DNA of 64,000 bases from Nitrospinaceae bacterium. Its GTDB lineage: Bacteria > Nitrospinota > Nitrospinia > Nitrospinales > Nitrospinaceae. The translations under genes were made by a program, and so were the position numbers. Below the pieces are notes generated by a model. That model saw nothing but the letters and a program-made list of their open reading frames with translations. It was not told where the DNA came from and made no database searches. This document shows, piece after piece, positions 45,655 through 54,304 of this stretch (within the stretch, counting starts at the first letter, position 1; the number at the start of each line of letters is the position of its first letter). The DNA lies in contig JAJDBJ010000020.1 in NCBI GenBank assembly GCA_029261395.1, positions 1 to 64,000 on the forward strand, written 5' to 3'.

Positions 45655-46515
45655 ATGCTGGCCTTTGCCAAAGACATCACCCAAAACCAACCAAACCACC
45701 GCGATGAGGATAAAAATCCCGAATTGAAGAACTACATGAACTATCAACGGAATCTGGACCACACCCGCATCGTCTATTACTCCCTGAAACACGCCAAAAA
45801 CGAACTTCAGGAAATCATTCAACAAAAAAGAAAAAGCGGTAAAAGCGCGGAAGCTTATCTTGAGCAGGCATTTCCGTTAGCACATCACTTCGCGGATGAT
45901 AAAACCCTCACGTTGATGCTGAAAAAACTGGTCGGCGGACATAATGAAACCAATCAGTGGTACCGGATGAACGACTATTACCACGCATTGGTTTTTGATT
46001 GCATGGACCGATTCATCAAATATTACAATCAAATGGTACGCGACTCCGCGGAAGAAGCCGGTGAATTCACCTTTGCGGGTGGGGGAGAAATCGATTTTGG
46101 CGATTGGGTCTATTTATACTTTTCACATTTAGATTTTCATATCGGCACCCCACTGGATCAATCTCAATATCCTTTCGCCAAGCGCAACAAAGTCATTGAA
46201 GAAGCGATCGAAAAGAAAACACTCAACGGGGAGACGCTCGAAGAAGCGCTGAAATCTCTCAAGGAGGAGTACAATATCGACGACATTGCCATCAAGGTAC
46301 TTCTTCATAAAACCATCAACCATGACGATCTGGAGTTATTTCACACGTCGATTAAAACTCCGATCTATGAATTGCTGACGCATCGGCAGAAGGGAAGCTG
46401 GGATGCTCTGGAAGGCGAAACCCTGATGGACCAGGCCTATAATTTCGGATCGCAATTGAAGATATGGACCTGGGGCAAGAAAAAGAAGAAAGTAAAAGTG
46501 GAAGAATCGTCCTAA
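45655..46515 (+). CDS. Uncharacterised protein, second member of the 30061 family
   Basis: A 286-residue soluble protein without signal peptide or membrane helix, preceded by GGAGG five bases before the ATG. Residues 73-116 align without gaps to residues 68-111 of the protein at 30061. The shared block is W102-x2-M105-N106-x-Y108-x5-F-D115-C116, plus DF at 147-148 and an aromatic helix. It carries a charged helical N-terminal half and a C-terminal domain of about 110 residues (KTLNGETLEEALKSLKEEYNID..., ending in a Lys run) not found in its relative. Function is unknown. It converges with the Rieske gene, 7 bp between stops. Confidence 0.85.
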   Translation: MLAFAKDITQNQPNHRDEDKNPELKNYMNYQRNLDHTRIVYYSLKHAKNELQEIIQQKRKSGKSAEAYLEQAFPLAHHFADDKTLTLMLKKLVGGHNETNQWYRMNDYYHALVFDCMDRFIKYYNQMVRDSAEEAGEFTFAGGGEIDFGDWVYLYFSHLDFHIGTPLDQSQYPFAKRNKVIEEAIEKKTLNGETLEEALKSLKEEYNIDDIAIKVLLHKTINHDDLELFHTSIKTPIYELLTHRQKGSWDALEGETLMDQAYNFGSQLKIWTWGKKKKKVKVEESS

Positions 46516-46522
46516 GTTTTAC

Positions 46523-46948
46523 TTAAAGCGTTTCGTCGGGATTGATCGGTTTTTGGATGGTAGGGATTTTGAATTTTAGAGCTTCCGGTGGTTTACTCGA
46601 ACCCTTACCCACCGCTTTCAGGTGCGCGTCCTTTTCCAGTACTTCGAGGCCGATCCGGATCTTCCCCTTGTGCAGGCGTACGGGGTAGATCTTCGTTTTC
46701 ATGAACGGATTTTGTCGGCAGTATCCGGTTTCCAGATCGTACCGCCATTCGTGGTTGGGACAAATGATGACGCCTTCCTCGATCCGCCCTTCCCCCAAGG
46801 GTGAACCTTTGTGCAGGCACTTGTTGGCAACGGCGAAGTACTTGCCCTTGTAATTGAACAGGGCAATCTCGTCCTCTCCTGCCGATATGATTGCGGATTT
46901 GCCGGGCGGCAATTCCTCTTCATCCATGACCTTGACAAATTTCAGCAT
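46523..46948 (-). CDS. Rieske [2Fe-2S] protein, NirD-like
   Basis: A 141-residue protein with a single Rieske domain: C44-x-H46 (CLHKGS) and C63-x2-H66 (CPNHEW) bind the 2Fe-2S cluster, with the surrounding GSPLGEG and YDLETG loops intact. It resembles stand-alone ferredoxin-like subunits (NirD or dioxygenase ferredoxins). It has no signal peptide, so it is cytosolic, and its electron partner is not visible here. The last 35 residues are a Lys/Pro-rich tail. It follows trigger factor by 45 bp on the same strand and may share its transcript. Confidence 0.9.
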   Translation of the reverse strand: MLKFVKVMDEEELPPGKSAIISAGEDEIALFNYKGKYFAVANKCLHKGSPLGEGRIEEGVIICPNHEWRYDLETGYCRQNPFMKTKIYPVRLHKGKIRIGLEVLEKDAHLKAVGKGSSKPPEALKFKIPTIQKPINPDETL

Positions 46949-46993
46949 AACAACCTTCTATGTATGACTCCGAGCCGTTTGGGATCGGATGGT

Positions 46994-48385
46994 TTATTTT
47001 AATTGAGCGTTTTCCCGTTCTCTTTTTTCCAGTTCTATTTCCATATCCGCTTCCGACAGATATTCATATTCGCAGTGCGAAAAAATCAGATTCAGCGCTT
47101 TCTGTCCGAGGATACGGTTGCTGGTCTGGGTCATATAATCCTGGTTGGAGAACAGTGACTGTTTGACCTCTTCCACCGATTTCTTGGTTTCCTCGGCCAG
47201 ACGCTTGTACTCCACCTCCATATCTGACTGCGCGACATGTAGCTTTTCGGCCTTGGCAATGCCTTCCAGAATAACGTATCCCTTGGCATTGAACGCCGCA
47301 CGCAGGCGCCATTCCTGTTCCGCCTGTTCCGGATTGAAGCCCGAGTCTTCCAGCTTCATACCGGATTGCTGAATCTGAAACTTCATCCCCTCGATCATAA
47401 ACTTCAATTCCTGTTTGATCAGCGACTCGGGTGTTTCGATGTCGTGTTCCTTCACCAGGTAATTGAAAATATCCTGTTTGATGCGGACTTCCTCGGCATA
47501 CTCTTTCATGCTCTGGATGCCGGTCTTGACTTTTCGACGGAAAGATTCGACAGACTCCTCCCCCTGCTGCTGAACGAACTCATCGGTCAATTCCGGTAGA
47601 TTCAACTTTTTAATTTCCTTGATCAACACATGAAAGGTCGCCATGTCATCGGGCTCCTGTTCGGGCGCTCCCGGAATCGGCATGCTCACCCGCCGCACTT
47701 TATTGTTCCAGTCGACTGGCAGGGTAACCTTCACCTCAAACTCTTCGTTTGCCTTATGCCCGATCAATTGATCTTCGAAACCAGCGATCATTTTCCCCTC
47801 GCCCACAAGCACCGGATAATCTTTGGCGACGCCGTTCTCCAGAGGCTCGCCATTGAGATGACCTTCGAAATCCATTACCAGATAATCACCCAACTGAACC
47901 TCATGACCCTCCCGGAAGATTTCAAACGTCCCGAACGGTTTCAGGTGATTTTGGACAGAGGCTTCCACCTCGGCATCGGTCACTTCGAATATCGTTTTTT
48001 TGAATTTCAGCCCCTTGTATTCCTTGAATTTGACTTCCGGTTTGATGTCCAACACCACCGAAAAAGAGAACGGCTTGTCTCTCTTGATTTCATTGATCGC
48101 GGAATGGTCGATTTCCGGCGGCCCGGCGGGAACCATCCCGGTTTCCATGAGCGCCTTGTCGTAATACTCCTGCATCAGTCCCTGCCACAACTCAGACATG
48201 GACTCCAGAGGCACCTGCTTTTCCAGGACATCCTGGGGGATTTTACCTGATCGAAAACCGGGCATTTTAACCTGTTTATTGATTTCCTTGTAAGCGCGGG
48301 TGACCCTTTGCGAAACCACACTCTCCGGTATTTCGATTTCCAGCTTGCGCCGGACCCCTTCCAGTTCTTCTACTTTAAATTCCAT
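46994..48385 (-). CDS. tig: Trigger factor
   Basis: A 463-residue ribosome-associated chaperone and peptidyl-prolyl isomerase. The ribosome-binding N-terminal domain has the GFRSGKIP loop (usually GFRxGKxP). The FKBP-type PPIase domain is next (DYLVMDFEGHLNGEPLENG, and VGEGKMIAGFEDQLIGHK), then the helical C-terminal domain. Within the PPIase part, a Pro-rich insert (SMPIPGAPEQEPDD) interrupts the last strands. It lies 23 bp after ispG on the same strand, so the two are probably co-transcribed. The usual clpP-clpX neighbours are absent. Confidence 0.94.
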   Translation of the reverse strand: MEFKVEELEGVRRKLEIEIPESVVSQRVTRAYKEINKQVKMPGFRSGKIPQDVLEKQVPLESMSELWQGLMQEYYDKALMETGMVPAGPPEIDHSAINEIKRDKPFSFSVVLDIKPEVKFKEYKGLKFKKTIFEVTDAEVEASVQNHLKPFGTFEIFREGHEVQLGDYLVMDFEGHLNGEPLENGVAKDYPVLVGEGKMIAGFEDQLIGHKANEEFEVKVTLPVDWNNKVRRVSMPIPGAPEQEPDDMATFHVLIKEIKKLNLPELTDEFVQQQGEESVESFRRKVKTGIQSMKEYAEEVRIKQDIFNYLVKEHDIETPESLIKQELKFMIEGMKFQIQQSGMKLEDSGFNPEQAEQEWRLRAAFNAKGYVILEGIAKAEKLHVAQSDMEVEYKRLAEETKKSVEEVKQSLFSNQDYMTQTSNRILGQKALNLIFSHCEYEYLSEADMEIELEKRERENAQLK

Positions 48386-48408
48386 TGATCGTCTCTTAAT
48401 AGAATAAA

Positions 48409-49569
48409 TTAATCAGGAACCACCTGCGCGCCATACTTCTGTTCGATCAGCTGGTCGAGTTCTTCTCTGAGCTTCCCCAGAATTTCATCGTAGCTGAACG
48501 CTCCGACTTCCTCCGTACCTTTTTTCAGGTTGACGTGAGCCGGACCGCACCAGAGACCGAGATCGGCGTCGTCGGTTTCACCGGGGCCGTTCACCCGACA
48601 CCCCATGACCGCGATGGTGATCTTATATTTCTCGGCGTATTCGGTCATTCTACGCACATCCTGCGCTAAATCCACAAATTTTCCATTCTCGACACGGGAA
48701 CAGCTGGGACAGGCGATAATGTTCAGACCTTCCAAAAAATTCTTCGGAACGGACCTGAACCTCCCTGCCTCAATATCCTGGAGTATAGAGCGCCCTACGG
48801 CAATCTCCTCGCCCTTGTCATCGTCGGGAACAGTGAGGGATACCCGGATGGTATCGCCAATTCCCGCCGGAATCAATTGCTCAAACGCGATTCGGGTTTT
48901 GATGACTCCCTCCGGCGGCATCCCCGCTTCGGTAACTCCCAGGTGCAAGGGGACATCCGGCCGTTCCGCTGAGAAACGCTTGTTGGCCTCGATCACTTCC
49001 TTATAATCCGAATCTTTGAGAGAAACGCAATAATTCTCGAACCCCAGATCATCCAATAATGCGCAATGATCCACCGCGCACCGAACCATGGCTTCGATAG
49101 AATCGTCTGGATACCGGGCCTTGTAATCGGGATCCACGGAGCCGCAATTGACCCCGATGCGGATGGCGCAATCGTTCTCCTGAGCGGCTTTTACGATAAA
49201 TTCGACCTTTTCCGGAATACTCAGATGCTTGTCGAGATGATATAAATGGCCGGGATTGTACCGGATTTTATCCACATAAGGAGCCACCAGCGGCGCCAGC
49301 CGGTAATTTTCCTGCAGGTCCACCGAAAATACCGCTTTGGAAGCCTGCCGAAGGGTTTTCAGCGCTTCGACGTCTTCCTTGCTGTCAACGGCGATGCGAA
49401 TGACATCGGCGCCAGCCTTTTCAAGAATCTGGATTTGCCGGGCGGTGGCGTCGATATCCACAGTCCGGGTAGCGGTCATGCTCTGTACGGCTATCGGAGA
49501 ATCGCCTCCAATCGTCAGGGAGCCGACACGGATTTTTCGGGTTTTACGAGGTTGGATTTGCGAATTCAC
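48409..49569 (-). CDS. ispG: 4-hydroxy-3-methylbut-2-enyl-diphosphate synthase
   Basis: From the GTG at 49569 the product is 386 residues, matching the usual IspG length. It carries out the penultimate step of the MEP isoprenoid pathway using a 4Fe-4S cluster. The [24 protein letters not shown] opening and the cluster cysteines in CPSCSR plus [10 protein letters not shown] are intact. The reading frame is open for 37 more codons from a TTG at 49680, but that extension has no resemblance to the family. The ribosome binding site before GTG is weak. tig follows 23 bp downstream. Confidence 0.93.
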   Translation of the reverse strand: MNSQIQPRKTRKIRVGSLTIGGDSPIAVQSMTATRTVDIDATARQIQILEKAGADVIRIAVDSKEDVEALKTLRQASKAVFSVDLQENYRLAPLVAPYVDKIRYNPGHLYHLDKHLSIPEKVEFIVKAAQENDCAIRIGVNCGSVDPDYKARYPDDSIEAMVRCAVDHCALLDDLGFENYCVSLKDSDYKEVIEANKRFSAERPDVPLHLGVTEAGMPPEGVIKTRIAFEQLIPAGIGDTIRVSLTVPDDDKGEEIAVGRSILQDIEAGRFRSVPKNFLEGLNIIACPSCSRVENGKFVDLAQDVRRMTEYAEKYKITIAVMGCRVNGPGETDDADLGLWCGPAHVNLKKGTEEVGAFSYDEILGKLREELDQLIEQKYGAQVVPD

Positions 49570-49789
49570 AGCGCGGATTCTTTCTATAAAGGGTTGGTGG
49601 GAATGGATAAGTAATATCAAAAGGTTATCAGAAACAAGCCCGGTTCTCAATCGAATCCTTGAGTTTCCAAAGTCCGTCAACCCATTCTACCGCAAGTTGC
49701 TTCCTTGGAATCATCAAGATTTTGATTTATAGTCTTAAACTAGCAAATACGCATTATTGCTCAGACAGCATCTGCATAGCATTCAATCG

Positions 49790-49805
49790 GGTTCCAGTCG
49801 GAACC
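49790..49805 (+). repeat. Short perfect hairpin in the yejA leader
   Basis: GGTTCC, loop AGTC, GGAACC, ending 31 bp before the yejA ATG. No T-run follows. It may affect initiation or mRNA stability. Confidence 0.4.
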
Positions 49806-49836
49806 GGGACAGTAAAACCATCTAAAAGGCATTTTC

Positions 49837-51720
49837 ATGAAAAAACACTTTTTCTTACCGGTCCTCCTGCTAGGATTCGTTCTACTGTATCCTCCTTTCG
49901 CCTTTGGGGGAAAAACCTCGCACGGGCTGTCGTTGTACGGTCCGCAGGATCTCAAATACAAACCCGGTGAACCTTACCGCTACGGCAATCCCAAGGCACC
50001 TAAAGGAGGGCATCTGGTGCTGAATGTTTTGGGAACATTTACCAAGCTCAATCCCTCTTCTTTAAAGGGAGTGGCAGGCGCCCTGGTCAATCAGCTGGTT
50101 TTTCAAACGCCTATGGACAGTTCCGCGGATGATGACGAGCCTTTTTCCCAGTACGGCAACCTGGTGGAAAAAGTAGAGCTTGCGGATGACCGTTTGACCA
50201 TGATTTATCACATCCATAAAAACGCAAAGTTTTCCGATGGACATGCGGTAACGGCGGACGATTTTGTGTTTTCTTTCAACCTTCTCAAGGACCCCGAATA
50301 TCACCCGATTTACAAACAATATTTCGTTGATATTAAAAACGCTGAAAAGCTCGATACCCACCGCGTCAAATACACCTTTGCTTATTACAATCAGGAGCTG
50401 CCCCTCATCACCGGTCAAATGCTGATTTTCCCCAAACACATTTACGGTGAGAAAGGAAAAAACTTCGGATCGGATTTTGATGCCAAGGCCGTGGGCAGTG
50501 GTCCTTACATAATAAAAAAATACGAGTTCGGAAAATACATCACCTACAAACGCAATCCCAAATGGTGGGGCAAAAAACTGGCCATCAACAAGGGTCGCTA
50601 CAATTTTGATGAAATCACCGTCAAGGTGTATTTGGATCCGGTCGCGATGCGCGAAGCATTCAAGGGTGGCGAATACGATATGGATTTAGTGAGCAGTTCG
50701 CGCGACTGGGCGTTGGACTACAAAGGTGATTTTGTCAAAAAAGGTTATTACCTACGGAAAGAAATTCCACACACTCGCGTATCGGGTATGCAGGGATTTG
50801 CCATGAATACGAGAAAACCCGTATTTAAATCACGCAAAGTGCGGGCCGCTATCGCCATGGTCATGGATTTCGACTGGAGCAACCGGAATCTTTTCTACAA
50901 CCAGTATACGCGCAGTGATTGCTATTTCGACAACAACCCAGAATTGAAACCTCAAGGACTGCCTCAAGGAGAGGTCAGAGCGATGTTGCTGAATCTCAGG
51001 AAAAAACACGGCAAGGAGTTTGTTCCCAAGACTGTGTTCACTAAACCGGTCGGTGCACCGGGACAGGGGATCCCCATTGAGAAAAATATCGCACTGGCAA
51101 ATAAATTATTGAATTCAGACGGCTGGGTACGCGGCCCCGACGGTTTTCGCAGGAAAAACAATCAGACTCTGCAAATTGAATTTCTTTATTTCAATCAACT
51201 CTGGGAACGCATTATCGAACCCTATAAAAATAATTTACAAAAAATTGGAGTTAAGTTGAAATTCAAGCGCGTCCAGGCCGCTCAATATGAGGAACGGTTG
51301 CGTGAGTTTAAGTATGACATGGTTCTTACCAGCTTCTTCGCGGGCCGCTCGCCTGGGAACGAGCAACGCAATATGTGGACCAGCCAAGCGGCAAAGGTGC
51401 CCGGTTCCCAAAACTATATGGGCATCCGAAATCCGGCGATCGACGAACTGGTGGATACGCTCGTCAAAGCCAAAACACGCCGGGAACTGGTCAATGCCGT
51501 TCAAGCCCTGGACCGCATTTTAACTCATCAATTTTATATCGTTCCTCACTGGTTTATCAGTTACGACCGCATGGTGCACTGGAATAAATTTTCACATCCC
51601 GAAATTCTCCCTTCGGCGTCGTCCCGTTATAATCATTTCCTGGAGTGGTGGTGGTGGGATGAAGCAAAAGTCCAAAAATTAAGAATTGCCCGGGAGGCTA
51701 ACCTGCCAGTGAATGAGTAA
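49837..51720 (+). CDS. yejA: YejA-type ABC transporter substrate-binding protein
   Basis: A 627-residue solute-binding protein of family 5 (oligopeptide/dipeptide type). It has a signal peptide at residues 1-24 (ending FAFGG) and the YejA opening HGLSLYGPQDLKYKPGEPYRYGNPKAPKGG. SAD-DFVFSFNLL and the GSGPYIIKKYEFGKYITYKRN core follow. It captures peptides (microcin C-type uptake in E. coli) for the permease encoded downstream. A hairpin lies between this gene and yejB and could protect the upstream message. Confidence 0.94.
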   Translation: MKKHFFLPVLLLGFVLLYPPFAFGGKTSHGLSLYGPQDLKYKPGEPYRYGNPKAPKGGHLVLNVLGTFTKLNPSSLKGVAGALVNQLVFQTPMDSSADDDEPFSQYGNLVEKVELADDRLTMIYHIHKNAKFSDGHAVTADDFVFSFNLLKDPEYHPIYKQYFVDIKNAEKLDTHRVKYTFAYYNQELPLITGQMLIFPKHIYGEKGKNFGSDFDAKAVGSGPYIIKKYEFGKYITYKRNPKWWGKKLAINKGRYNFDEITVKVYLDPVAMREAFKGGEYDMDLVSSSRDWALDYKGDFVKKGYYLRKEIPHTRVSGMQGFAMNTRKPVFKSRKVRAAIAMVMDFDWSNRNLFYNQYTRSDCYFDNNPELKPQGLPQGEVRAMLLNLRKKHGKEFVPKTVFTKPVGAPGQGIPIEKNIALANKLLNSDGWVRGPDGFRRKNNQTLQIEFLYFNQLWERIIEPYKNNLQKIGVKLKFKRVQAAQYEERLREFKYDMVLTSFFAGRSPGNEQRNMWTSQAAKVPGSQNYMGIRNPAIDELVDTLVKAKTRRELVNAVQALDRILTHQFYIVPHWFISYDRMVHWNKFSHPEILPSASSRYNHFLEWWWWDEAKVQKLRIAREANLPVNE

Positions 51721-51733
51721 ACCGGTCGCTTTC

Positions 51734-51756
51734 CAATTCTTTATTAACGAGAATTG
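51734..51756 (+). repeat. Intercistronic hairpin between yejA and yejB
   Basis: CAATTCT pairs perfectly with AGAATTG around a 9-nt loop. Outer TTTC/GAAA bases can extend it with bulges. No U-tract follows, so it is more likely a stabilising or processing structure than a terminator. Confidence 0.45.
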
Positions 51757-51848
51757 TTGAAAGATTGATAAAATTGTCGGCTAGGGAGACTTAACTAAAT
51801 GATGCTCCAAAAACTTACCTGACCCTATGATCCGGCACCGATAGTCTT

Positions 51849-52991
51849 ATGACCACCTATATCATCCGCAGACTGATGTTGATGTTCCCCACTCTGATCG
51901 GTATTTTAACGATCACCTTTTTGATTATCCAATTCGTTCCTGGTGGACCGATTGATCAAATGAGGTCCCTCCTGCGCGGACACGCAGGTGAATTGGGCGA
52001 GGCGGGAGGCGGTGGTCAACTGGGAGCCATGGGCCTAAAAGCCCAGGAGATGGATCCCAAATTTCTCGAAGAACTTAAAAAAACCTACCATCTCGACCGG
52101 CCCCTCTGGGAGCGGTATCTCCGCACCTTCATCTGGTACTCGCCGAAGGACATGAATCAACCGTTCACCGAACGGTTTTTCAACCGCGACAATTGGGATG
52201 GGTTTCTGATGTTCAAATTCGGAAATTCCTTCTATCGCAACAAGTCCGTACTGGAACTAATCAAAGAAAAACTGCCCGTCTCAGCCTCTCTTGGCATTAT
52301 CAGTTTTTTTATGACCTATATCATCTGCGTCACCCTGGGTATCGCCAAGGCGGTGAGAAGTGGCTCTCGCTTCGACACAATATCCAGCGTTATAGTTCTG
52401 ATCGGTTACAGCACGCCTGGTTTTGTCCTGGGACTCTTGCTGATCGTATTTTTCGGGCCGGGCGACCGGGCGATCGCCCACATGATTCCCATCGCCGGGC
52501 TCACCTCGGTAGGCACTCCCGGTTATGAGGAGTGGACCTTCTGGCAGAAATTTATCGATTACCTGCATCACCTGGCGGCACCGTTGATTTGTTACGTCAT
52601 CGGCGGTTTTGCCACGCTCACCATGCTGACCAAGAACGCGATCATTGAAGAAATGCACAAACAATATGTACTCACTGCCCGTTCCAAGGGACTTACGGAA
52701 AACTTTATCCTCTACAAGCATATCCTGAAAAATGCACTGATTCCCCTGATTACCGGTTTTCCCATCGCCTTCCTGACCATGTTTTTTTCCGGTTCATTAT
52801 TGATCGAGCAGATCTTCACGCTGGACGGCCTCGGTCTGCTGTCGTATCAAGCTGTGATCCAGAGGGACTACCCCATCGTCCTGGGCAGTCTGTTTATTTT
52901 CACCTTACTGTATTTGGTCGGGCAATTGTTGACCGATATTTCCTACGTCCTCATCGACCGCCGGATTTCATTCGAGGAGTCGCAAGGCTAG
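51849..52991 (+). CDS. yejB: ABC transporter permease YejB
   Basis: A 380-residue inner-membrane permease of the OppB/DppB type. It has an N-terminal helix (MLMFPTLIGILTITFLIIQF), a periplasmic stretch to about residue 140, then five or more helices. The EAA-like loop (HKQYVLTARSKGLTENFILYKHILKNALIPLI) contacts the ATPase. It pairs with YejE to form the channel. Its TAG shares the last base with the yejE GTG, giving tight translational coupling. Confidence 0.94.
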   Translation: MTTYIIRRLMLMFPTLIGILTITFLIIQFVPGGPIDQMRSLLRGHAGELGEAGGGGQLGAMGLKAQEMDPKFLEELKKTYHLDRPLWERYLRTFIWYSPKDMNQPFTERFFNRDNWDGFLMFKFGNSFYRNKSVLELIKEKLPVSASLGIISFFMTYIICVTLGIAKAVRSGSRFDTISSVIVLIGYSTPGFVLGLLLIVFFGPGDRAIAHMIPIAGLTSVGTPGYEEWTFWQKFIDYLHHLAAPLICYVIGGFATLTMLTKNAIIEEMHKQYVLTARSKGLTENFILYKHILKNALIPLITGFPIAFLTMFFSGSLLIEQIFTLDGLGLLSYQAVIQRDYPIVLGSLFIFTLLYLVGQLLTDISYVLIDRRISFEESQG

Positions 52992-54304
52992 TGGCCATCA
53001 AAATAAATAGAGACCTGCAGGTCAAACTTCAACGATTCAATCGCGACAAACGGGCGCGCTACAGCCTGCTCGCCCTGATGGCGCTTTTTTTCCTGACCCT
53101 GCCCGCCGAATTTCTGTGCAACGTCCGTCCCATCCTCCTGGTCGTCGACAGCAAACCCTACTTTCCCATACTCTTCTCCTATAGCGAACAGGACTTCGGC
53201 GGCCCACTATCCTCTGAACCCGATTACAAATCAGAACGATTTCTAAGGATTCTCAAAGGCGAATCGCCCGATCTCACAACAGACACCAATTCGAACGGAT
53301 TTGAGGCAAATACCAATACCGGTCTTATCCTGAGTCTGGAGGACTTTGAAGAAGGGGAAGAAGATCTTTCGTCTGTTCCCATGGAATTGAGTTTGAACGA
53401 TTTTGAAGAAGACGATGCCATCACTCCAACCCCTCAAACTAAAAATAAAATCGTTCCTGAAGCAACCGTTGCCGTTACCTCCCCTCGTGACTATTGGATA
53501 ATCTGGCCACCAGTACGCTATGACTACCAATACATTCCGAGTTACAGCGAAACCGGTCGTATCGCCCTGGCCGCTCCATATAAAACTTTATCCGCCGACC
53601 GAAGCAGAACCATCCCCTCGGCCTGGCAGGATGGTCATTACCTGGGCACCGACGATCGGGGCCGGGATGTGCTGGCGCGCCTGGTTTATGGCTTCCGCAT
53701 TTCCATGATTTTTGGCTTGTCGCTGGCGGTAACGGGAACTCTTCTTGGATGCCTTCTGGGCGGCATTCAGGGATTTTTCGGCGGCTGGATAGATTTGATC
53801 GGGCAACGTCTTACGGAGATATGGGGCTCCATCCCTCGCCTTTATATTCTCATTATTTTGAGCGCCATGCTGGCACCCTCGGCCTTACTCCTGTTTGTAA
53901 TTCTGAACCTGACCGCGTGGATGGGCATGGCCGCCTACATCCGAGCTGAGTTTTTAAAAGGACGCAATCTTGAATATGTCAAAGCCGCCAAGGCGCTGGG
54001 GGTTTCCAACTTCAGCATCATGAGAAAACATATTCTGCCAAATTCGCTGACACCGGTCATCACCTTCTTTCCGTTTGAAGTGACGGCAGGCATTCTGGCA
54101 CTGGTGAGTCTCGATTTCCTGAACCTCGGTGTACCCAGTCCTGCGCCGAGCATCGGTGAACTGCTGTCACAGGGTAAAACCAATCTGCAGGCCATCTGGA
54201 TACTGATCCCGACCTTTGTCGTGTTAACCGGGGCTCTCACTCTGCTGACCTTCGTCGGCGACGGCATTCGCAACGCCTTTGATCCCAGAAAGGCGGCCAA
54301 CTGA
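52991..54304 (+). CDS. yejE: ABC transporter permease YejE with an acidic periplasmic insert
   Basis: A 437-residue permease of the OppC/DppC type. Start is GTG 52991, overlapping the yejB stop by one base. It has an N-terminal helix, then a periplasmic region of about 150 residues. The C-terminal membrane domain follows, with GTDDRGRDVLARLVYGFRIS and the EAA loop (NLEYVKAAKALGVSNFSIMRKHILPNSL). E. coli YejE is about 341 residues, so this protein is about 95 longer. The extra part (about residues 85-170) is Glu/Asp/Ser-rich and carries two copies of a motif LSL-[EN]-DFEE-[GD] at about residues 113 and 133. The conserved channel part is intact. Confidence 0.93.
   Translation: MAIKINRDLQVKLQRFNRDKRARYSLLALMALFFLTLPAEFLCNVRPILLVVDSKPYFPILFSYSEQDFGGPLSSEPDYKSERFLRILKGESPDLTTDTNSNGFEANTNTGLILSLEDFEEGEEDLSSVPMELSLNDFEEDDAITPTPQTKNKIVPEATVAVTSPRDYWIIWPPVRYDYQYIPSYSETGRIALAAPYKTLSADRSRTIPSAWQDGHYLGTDDRGRDVLARLVYGFRISMIFGLSLAVTGTLLGCLLGGIQGFFGGWIDLIGQRLTEIWGSIPRLYILIILSAMLAPSALLLFVILNLTAWMGMAAYIRAEFLKGRNLEYVKAAKALGVSNFSIMRKHILPNSLTPVITFFPFEVTAGILALVSLDFLNLGVPSPAPSIGELLSQGKTNLQAIWILIPTFVVLTGALTLLTFVGDGIRNAFDPRKAAN

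Noticed and set aside
49570-49680. 37-codon upstream extension of ispG
   Set aside because: Not family-like; IspG proteins begin near the GTG at 49569.
49741-49836. tRNA-like GGTTCC/GGAACC segment before yejA
   Set aside because: Only a 16-bp hairpin; no acceptor stem, anticodon arm or CCA context.
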